From: Trichostrongylus colubriformis
Lineage: Eukaryota; Nematoda; Chromadorea; Rhabditida; Trichostrongylidae
Reading direction: 5' to 3'
Assembly: GCA_963978905.1 (NCBI GenBank)
Contig: OZ022257.1
Coordinates: 56,190,873-56,254,872, forward strand
Length of the DNA stretch: 64,000 bases
A program made the translations under genes and the position numbers. Positions 58,501-64,000 of this stretch are shown piece by piece. Each line of letters starts with the position of its first letter. Position 1 is the first letter of the stretch. The notes beneath the pieces were generated by a model. That model searched no databases. It was not told where the DNA came from and saw only the letters and a list, made by a program, of their open reading frames with translations.

Positions 58501-61154
58501 TTCTTTCAGGGCTCCTTATCAGCCCTTATCAGTTGTTATCAGAACCGGTCCCTCACCATTAGTGTCCCCTTGCCATCCCCAACATCACTTGCAAAAATCA
58601 AGGTCCCAGCTTTGCTGCGACGCGAGATATGAATTTCGTGACAGACAGACACACACACGGACAGACAGACATACATAGCGGATTATATATAGTAGGATAT
58701 CGACGTGACATACATTGCTGTCGTGTGTGAAATTAATAGGCTCTTGCAGAGCTGTGTCACTAATCCCTCTGTCGTCGAATGAAGGAGACTATAGCAAGTA
58801 CGATTATTCAATAGTGATAGGAAATCATAATAATCACAGTATTGTGATAGATCAACATCAGAGATTTCTCATACCGTTTTGAATATGTTGCGAACATTGC
58901 CATGACATACATCCTCAAGTGAGCGCAAGCGCTAAGATGCGGCAAACCGTGAATGACCTCTTAGATGGTTCGTAGAGGATCCGCTTGTGAGAACTGTCAG
59001 GAACGAGCTGAATCTTGCAAATCAAAGGATAATGAGCCGTAGAAAAAACATCGTTTTTCACAGGATCGGTCCAATTCTAGGAGAGAAATGGAAAGAAAAA
59101 TGACAGTTTGGGCTCTCAAACACGGCGTGAAGGTAAGTGATTTATAAAAAATAGCCTTGAAAAAAAAACTCACATAGATGTGGCCTTGATTTCAGGAAAG
59201 ATTCGATGCTTTTGTGAAGCACACTGATGAGGTTAGAGAGCAAAATCAAAAGGACGCCGAAGAAGCCATTAAGGATATGAAGGACTTTTTCAAAGATTAC
59301 AAAAAAATTCAAAACGATAGGGTAAGAGCGATAACTTAGCACCTCCGTATAATGCCACACTCGCAATAATCAAAATAATCGGGTTGCCCTTTCCTGGGAC
59401 AGTAGCTCGTGCTGAACATCCAGGTTGCTTCTCTTTCTGCTATACCTGCGTAAGCACTACACCCGCTCGAACCCAGGCTAACCAAACCCTTTCGGCCCTG
59501 CTGGCTGATAGGGAGCGCAAGTGGGCGGAGCCAGCGTGGATTAGAGCGCATGCAGCGCCGTGATGGCGCAACAAAGCTGTGCAAAAAGCTGTGCAAAAAA
59601 AAAGTCGCAACAAAGCTGTTTAAAAAAAACTTGCATAGTCGCTGAAGGACCTAATGCCCTAAGAAGGTGTCAACTGATTTGATTGCCACAAAGTGTGCCT
59701 CAATCGGAATAACTTCATCATTACATTTCTTTTGTCAAGACCAAATTACATTTCCTCAATTTCAGGGATTGACGAGGGATGAGGCTCAGAGAAAGTTCGA
59801 CCACTTGTACAGCAAGCTACCCATCAGAAGTGCTAAAGCTGCACAATGTCTGATGTGCGCTTTCACACCAGAGCAGGAATGTACTTATGGAGATGGCTAC
59901 GGTGTTCCTGTTGTTCCACCCGGTGCTCAAGTTAGTGCTCCCTTTATTGTAGCCGGTAATCCCGGTGTTATCACCGGTAATCCAGCTACTGTGAGTGGTT
60001 ACGGTGTCGGCTACCCTGGTTACGGCTACGTAGGCTATCCGGGCTACGGATACGATTACGGCTATGGTATACCGGCTGACTTCGCTTATCCCGGTGTGTG
60101 GCCTGGCTATGATCCCGGTTACGGTGTTCCATATGGCGTTCCTCTAGCAAGTCCGCCACAGGAGAAGCCGGAAATCCTCAAGCGCCTGAAGCGGGAGACT
60201 ACTGAAAAGCAAGAGGCACCCGCTCAAAGGCAAAGGCCACCTCCAATAAAGCAAAAGGCACCACCACAGAGGATATCCATACCATTCATGAGCACCGGTA
60301 TCGGTTACCCATGGTATACGAACACCTATAGTGTATTTGTATCCCCTCTGCCAATGAACAAAGGACAGAAGATAGTCAATTCGACGGGACCGTGGCTAAG
60401 ACCGCCTATATACGTGACAGGGCAGCCGACAGGACAGTCAACGATAAACTACACGGTAAACTCTGCAGCACAATCGTCAGTACATTCGACAGGACAATCT
60501 ACAAGTTACACCGCAGGAAAGTCGTCTGTACCCACGACAGTATATACAACGGGACAATCGACACAGCAGACAACGGGACAGACAATGGTACAGGCGAGTG
60601 CACAGGCCTCAGGACAGTCATCAGGGCAGCAAGTGGTATATCCGACCGCACAAACTACGGGACAGACAGCATACCTGACAGGTCAGCCGGTTGCGCAGCC
60701 GTCATACCCTGCAGGACAGTCAACAGGACAATCAACAGTTTATGCAACAGGACAAGCAGGGCAGTCGACAGTGTATACAACAGCACAAACAGGACAGGCG
60801 CCAGGAAAACCAGTGGTCCAACCGACCGCACAGGTCACGGGACAAACAGCATACTCGGCAGGTCAACCGGTTGCGCAGCCGTCACACACCGCAGTACAGT
60901 CAACAGGGCAGTCAACAGGACATTCAACAGTTTACGCGGGACAAGCAGGACAGGCCACGGGACAGGCTCTAGTATACCAGGCAGGGCAGCCAGTGGTACA
61001 GGCAAGCGGACAGGCCACAGCACAGCAGTCGACGGGACAGACAGTATACGTGGTAGGGCAGCCGTCTGTACAGACGGCTGTATACACCACAGGACAATCA
61101 GCAGGGCAGGTTTATGGTACAAACTCTGGATATGCATATTATGGTAAGAAATAA
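55532..61154 (+). CDS. SXP/RAL-2 family (DUF148) secreted protein with TGQ-repeat tail
   Basis: Exons 55532-55666, 55779-55859, 59064-59132, 59196-59321 and 59766-61154 are all phase 0: 1800 nt, 599 residues. The ATG directly follows TTACATTTCAG, a trans-splice-type acceptor. Residues 1-19 are a signal peptide (MRLVMIFCLLLAIITGAAA) and 20-45 are Gly/Cys-rich. Residues about 60-165 form the SXP/RAL-2 helical domain: YEAVVDFNKILTDRSNS, MTVWALKHGVKERFDAF, LTRDEAQRKFDHLYSKLP. A Tyr/Gly-rich segment (GYPGYGYVGYPGYGYDYGYG, about 215-258) follows, then a Lys/Pro linker and, from about 350, a Thr/Ser/Gln/Gly tail with about fifteen TGQ motifs. SXP proteins are nematode-only secreted antigens of roughly 150-250 residues, so this tail is exceptional. 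A donor-like TATG/GTAAGA near the stop could splice to 61519, changing only the last few residues. Intron 2 holds a mariner, a foldback and a tandem array. Confidence 0.88.
55908..56799 (+). mobile_element. Mariner deletion derivative, 0.89 kb, copy 2
   Basis: TA on both sides (55906-55907 and 56800-56801), ends TTAGGTTGTTCGGAAAGTATT. Transposase remnant: HPTRGVIYYERSCGTKTTEA, VRRWFISFSNGDIDMEDKPR, then straight into LCWFWDEEGMLFREVLVQGE, skipping the part with the first catalytic Asp. Frameshifts follow, and GINDFPIKWQRVADNNGQYV is at the end. Same junction as 30814-31700. Confidence 0.8.
57156..57424. repeat. Foldback repeat in the SXP gene intron
   Basis: Arms of about 60 bases, ACCAGTTGGCGGGCGCACAC / GTGTGCGCCAGCCAACTGGT with CTACTGCGCGCGATTCATG inside both. 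No clean target duplication. Confidence 0.65.
57430..57960 (+). repeat. Dispersed repeat (partner at 34190-34760)
   Basis: Same ordered phrases as the copy at 34190. Here it leads directly into the tandem array at 58075. Confidence 0.5.
58075..58655 (+). repeat. Four-unit tandem array of about 146 bp
   Basis: Units begin CTCCTTATC at 58075, 58222, 58368 and 58512 (spacing 147, 146 and 144). Each contains TTATCAACCGTTATCA-type and CCATTAATGTCCCC phrases and, except the last, CGAAAGGCGA. The fourth unit diverges and runs into a CAGACAGACACACA tract. TTATCA is frequent within each unit. Confidence 0.75.
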
Positions 61155-62399
61155 GCCTGAATCATCAATGCAGTTTGATAAAGGAACATCATTAATGGTT
61201 AGTAATTGAAGCATGTTTGGCCAAAAAAAAAAAGTACTTCGTCTGGATTGTTTGTGTTCATGTGTATATGTATGTACAAATATAAAAACACAATCTTTTA
61301 TAAACCTATACATAATGTGAATGTGCAGCGCAGCTTGATTAACATGAAATTCAAGATGCTACTGATGATAATTTGTCGGAATATTGTCGTGTGTACGATT
61401 CCAAGGATTACTATTAGTTACTATATAGCATCTGTAGATTAAGTGGCTTTAAGTCTCTGCGCTTGGAAAACCTTGAAATCATCCATAAAACGTTGTGTCT
61501 TTTCTTTGTATTTTCCAGGAAGTTTCGCCTGAAAACGATTTAACTGTTTCTGAAACCACAAGTGTTATTACGCCGTCCACGTTTACTCCACGCGACGCGA
61601 TCGCTGCAGTGTTGGCGATTGACGCAGCACAAACGCAACGCAGGTCACAGCTATTACGTCATTTTTGAACATGTCAAACTCTCCACTGGTGATCACTTTG
61701 GCGCGTTGCTCAATATCGCGACAGATGCTATCGCTTCGCTAAGTATGAATAATCGTGGCATTGCTAAATATTAGGTCGTTCGGGAAGTCTCGGCGACTTC
61801 GAAAGCTCCATGTTCTGAATTAATATTTTTTGGTTGTTCCTTGAAGTTGCCTATCCATATTGTAGAATACTCCTCGATCTACTCCAGCTCGAATTGACAC
61901 AGTAACAAGCAGTTTATGCCCTCAAATGATTTCTCAGCTTTTCTCAAGGCTATAGAACAGAGTGGACAATCGAGAGCTTTATAGCATAAGCATATTTCGC
62001 GCATTCTTGTTCTAAGACTCACAAACGAGCCATTCCTTGACTGCATAATGAAATGTGATGAGAATAGGGTTCTGTAGAACAATTGAGGACGATTTGCACA
62101 GTGGTTGGACGAAAGGCAAGCTGCTCCTATCCACTTCATTAATGTAGGTGAAACTGTTTCGGTAACAAAGTAGTGTGAGGAACACGCGTGCAAAGTGTAC
62201 GCTATAAGTCCACTACAGGTTGATAGCAAGGAACCTATCTTCCTTCTCGAAAACTCATAGACCTATTTTGCACAAACAACTCCGAAAAGCTTGATTGAGG
62301 GTGGCTACGAAACTTGGCGGGATGCACAATGCTCGTCTGACTCGACCTAACAAAGCCATTTTTTCAAGCGTCTGGGCAGCTTTACTTACTGACTTTGAT

Positions 62400-62710
62400 A
62401 CTATGATAGTCCGTCGGCTGGTGTTGTCCTAGCGTGGACCACAACTTCGCCATCCTGATCACTTCTTGGCAACTTGTATCCAGTGTGCCACACCGCGTTC
62501 TTCGAATGATGTTGAGTAAGCGTCGGCACACCTCGATGGCGGTCTTCCCAGTGGCCTCTTCTTGTTCCGCGGGAGCCATTCAGTTACTTGCAATTTCCAT
62601 CAGTCGTCCGAACTTCTGTGTAAGAAGCCGGCCCAGTGATGTTTCATCTCTCGCATGCGCTGTAACGGATCTTGCAATCGCGACTTCTCCCTTAGTGTTA
62701 GACTCTCACT
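62400..62710 (-). pseudogene. RTE-type LINE reverse-transcriptase C-terminus
   Basis: The minus strand reads RMREMKHHWAGFLHRSSDD-stop, then WLPRNKKRPLGRPPSRCADA and ERGVAHWIQVAKK-stop-SGWRSCG. The order WAGH, RPxGRPPxRWxD, W...A.....WR is the signature tail of RTE/craftsman-type LINE ORFs. Two stops and the lack of upstream catalytic motifs mark it as dead. Confidence 0.65.
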
Positions 62711-63485
62711 TCGTAACCTGAGCTGTGTAGCTAATACCGGTTAATCTTCAAGAAGCGCATTTTCAGCGCTCGATCAGTTGACTGTATTGCTCTGGATTCT
62801 GCCTTCTTATCAGGCCACGTCCCCGTTGCGTAGCATATTGTCGGCTGTACTTGAATATCGATGCTTTCAGATCTGCATCTCTCAGCTGGTCGGTCACTTC
62901 ACGGATCGAGTTGGAAACTGCTCATGACTCATGACGCGCGTCTTCTACGGGATATTTCGGTTGTCAGATCGTTCGTCATATTCATATCCCTTCCTAGATA
63001 TACGTAGGAGTCCCCAAGTTGAATAGCGATTCCTAACAGTTCTACTGTGCCTTGCTCACACCACTGGTTAACCATGATTTTAGGACAGCTTCATTAGGGA
63101 GAAACGTCTCACGACCCAATATGGAGCAAACTTCATCGAATTCGTAGCCTCAAGGCCTTTACAGCTCTGGACAACCGAAATAACCAAACTTGGATCTTGT
63201 TGGCAAAATCTATAGATTCGTATGGGTCCTAGATCGACTGATAAAATTTTGCAGCAGCCAAGATATGCGTATTTGAAGTTAGAGGTCTTAAACCACAAAA
63301 ACTTTCCAAACGACCTAATCCAAGTGAAAAAGATGTCACGGCTTCCGCCAGAGCACCTATGACTCACGCGGATATAATCAATGACGCTGACGTATACGAA
63401 TACGTAGAGGATGTCGACCGGCACAGAGCTTGCCCTTTGATCCCGGAGTTTCTTGAAAATATCGACCGTCTGAAAACAACGACTT

Positions 63486-63532
63486 CAGCTCACTGAGTGA
63501 ATACGAGATGATCGTATTCACTCAGTGAGCTG
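63486..63532. repeat. Perfect hairpin, 21-bp arms
   Basis: CAGCTCACTGAGTGAATACG plus A, a five-base loop GATGA, then the exact complement. No run of T follows, and no gene lies close by. Confidence 0.6.
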
Positions 63533-64000
63533 GAGTGAGAGGCCAATATTGAAGATTCTCGTATTAGACTATGCCTTCTACATAGTGGTTTTGATTCCTA
63601 TATGACAGATCTTGAGTTGTATATTTGGAGGCTTCTGATAGCGCAGTTTAGTATTAGGATCGGTTTTTATGATGACAATGATGCAATACTGACAAGGCTC
63701 TTCAGCGGTCTCACGTTCAGGAACTATCGTAAGATATCTGATAAGCGCTACGTCACTATGTAGTGGGACAAACAGGGAGTGCTCATCCGGAGCTCGCTTG
63801 CTTTGTAGGCTTGGGAAAATCCACACTGTTGGCTTATAATTATATCTTTCCGCCCTCTCCTCCATCACTCCCTTTCTCACCATGAATGGATTGTTTTGCC
63901 CGTCCGAAAATGTGTGTATTATAATTTATTAGACATCTCCACCTCCAAGTATCTGTATCGATAGCAATCCCCGTGATGAATGCATGTATCATAATGGCCG

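Larger units (their letters stand above)
61155..64000. other. Distal region, retroelement remnants, no intact gene seen
   Basis: A splice-bounded open frame after 61518 (EVSPENDLTVSETTSV ... RSQLLRHF-stop) looks protein-like but does not join the SXP gene in phase. TTAGGTCGTTCGGGAAGT at 61772 and its near complement at about 63300-63318 resemble mariner ends enclosing the LINE remnant, but only one side has TA. The rest shows nothing I can name. Confidence 0.35.

Noticed and set aside
60392..61147. A 251-codon frame inside the last exon of the SXP gene, shifted by one base
   Set aside because: It exists because the underlying DNA is a short-period repeat that is open in more than one frame. 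It has no start or splice context, while the TGQ frame continues the SXP domain in phase.
1..64000. CRISPR array, bacterial operon or prophage
   Set aside because: Introns, trans-splice acceptors, poly(A) signals and eukaryotic transposons throughout. The only regular arrays are the 146-bp and 155-bp tandems, which lack spacer structure.

Overview
The window is nuclear DNA of a parasitic nematode, most likely a strongylid such as a hookworm. This is inferred from short exons with TTTCAG-type acceptors, probable trans-splice acceptors a few bases before start codons, a nematode-only SXP/RAL-2 protein, and dense mariner, BEL/Pao and foldback transposons. No species marker is visible. I assembled gene models by hand from open frames, GT/AG sites and intron phase.

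Layout. 0.8-1.1 kb: a small peptide gene. 2.35-5.23 kb (minus): a complete ten-exon TFIID subunit 8 (TAF8) gene. 5.3-23.1 kb is largely repeats, with one weak two-exon gene at 9.5-10.1 kb and a composite three-LTR BEL/Pao insertion (11.58-16.86 kb) that split an older foldback element. 23.16-34.86 kb (plus): a secreted M11-like zinc metalloprotease whose introns hold a TTAA element, a mariner deletion derivative, a 1.38-kb palindrome and a LINE tail. 35.8-37.0 kb: unresolved coding exons. 37.3-40.25 kb (plus): a secreted protein of unknown family. 40.76-45.34 kb and 48.06-50.05 kb (both minus): two paralogous secreted Gly/His/Tyr-rich proteins with matching exon structures. The first has its main exon split by a TA-flanked transposon. 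50.2-55.5 kb is mostly repeats. 55.53-61.15 kb (plus): a secreted SXP/RAL-2 protein with a long TGQ-repeat tail. 61.2-64.0 kb holds a LINE remnant and hairpins.

TAF8 is a core transcription gene. Four of the other well-supported genes (the metalloprotease, the 37-kb protein and the two Gly/His-rich paralogues) and the SXP protein carry signal peptides, so the window reads as a secretome-rich, transposon-rich region. The paralogue pair also shares upstream blocks, with a third orphan copy at 46.2-46.4 kb, suggesting local duplication of a promoter-gene unit.
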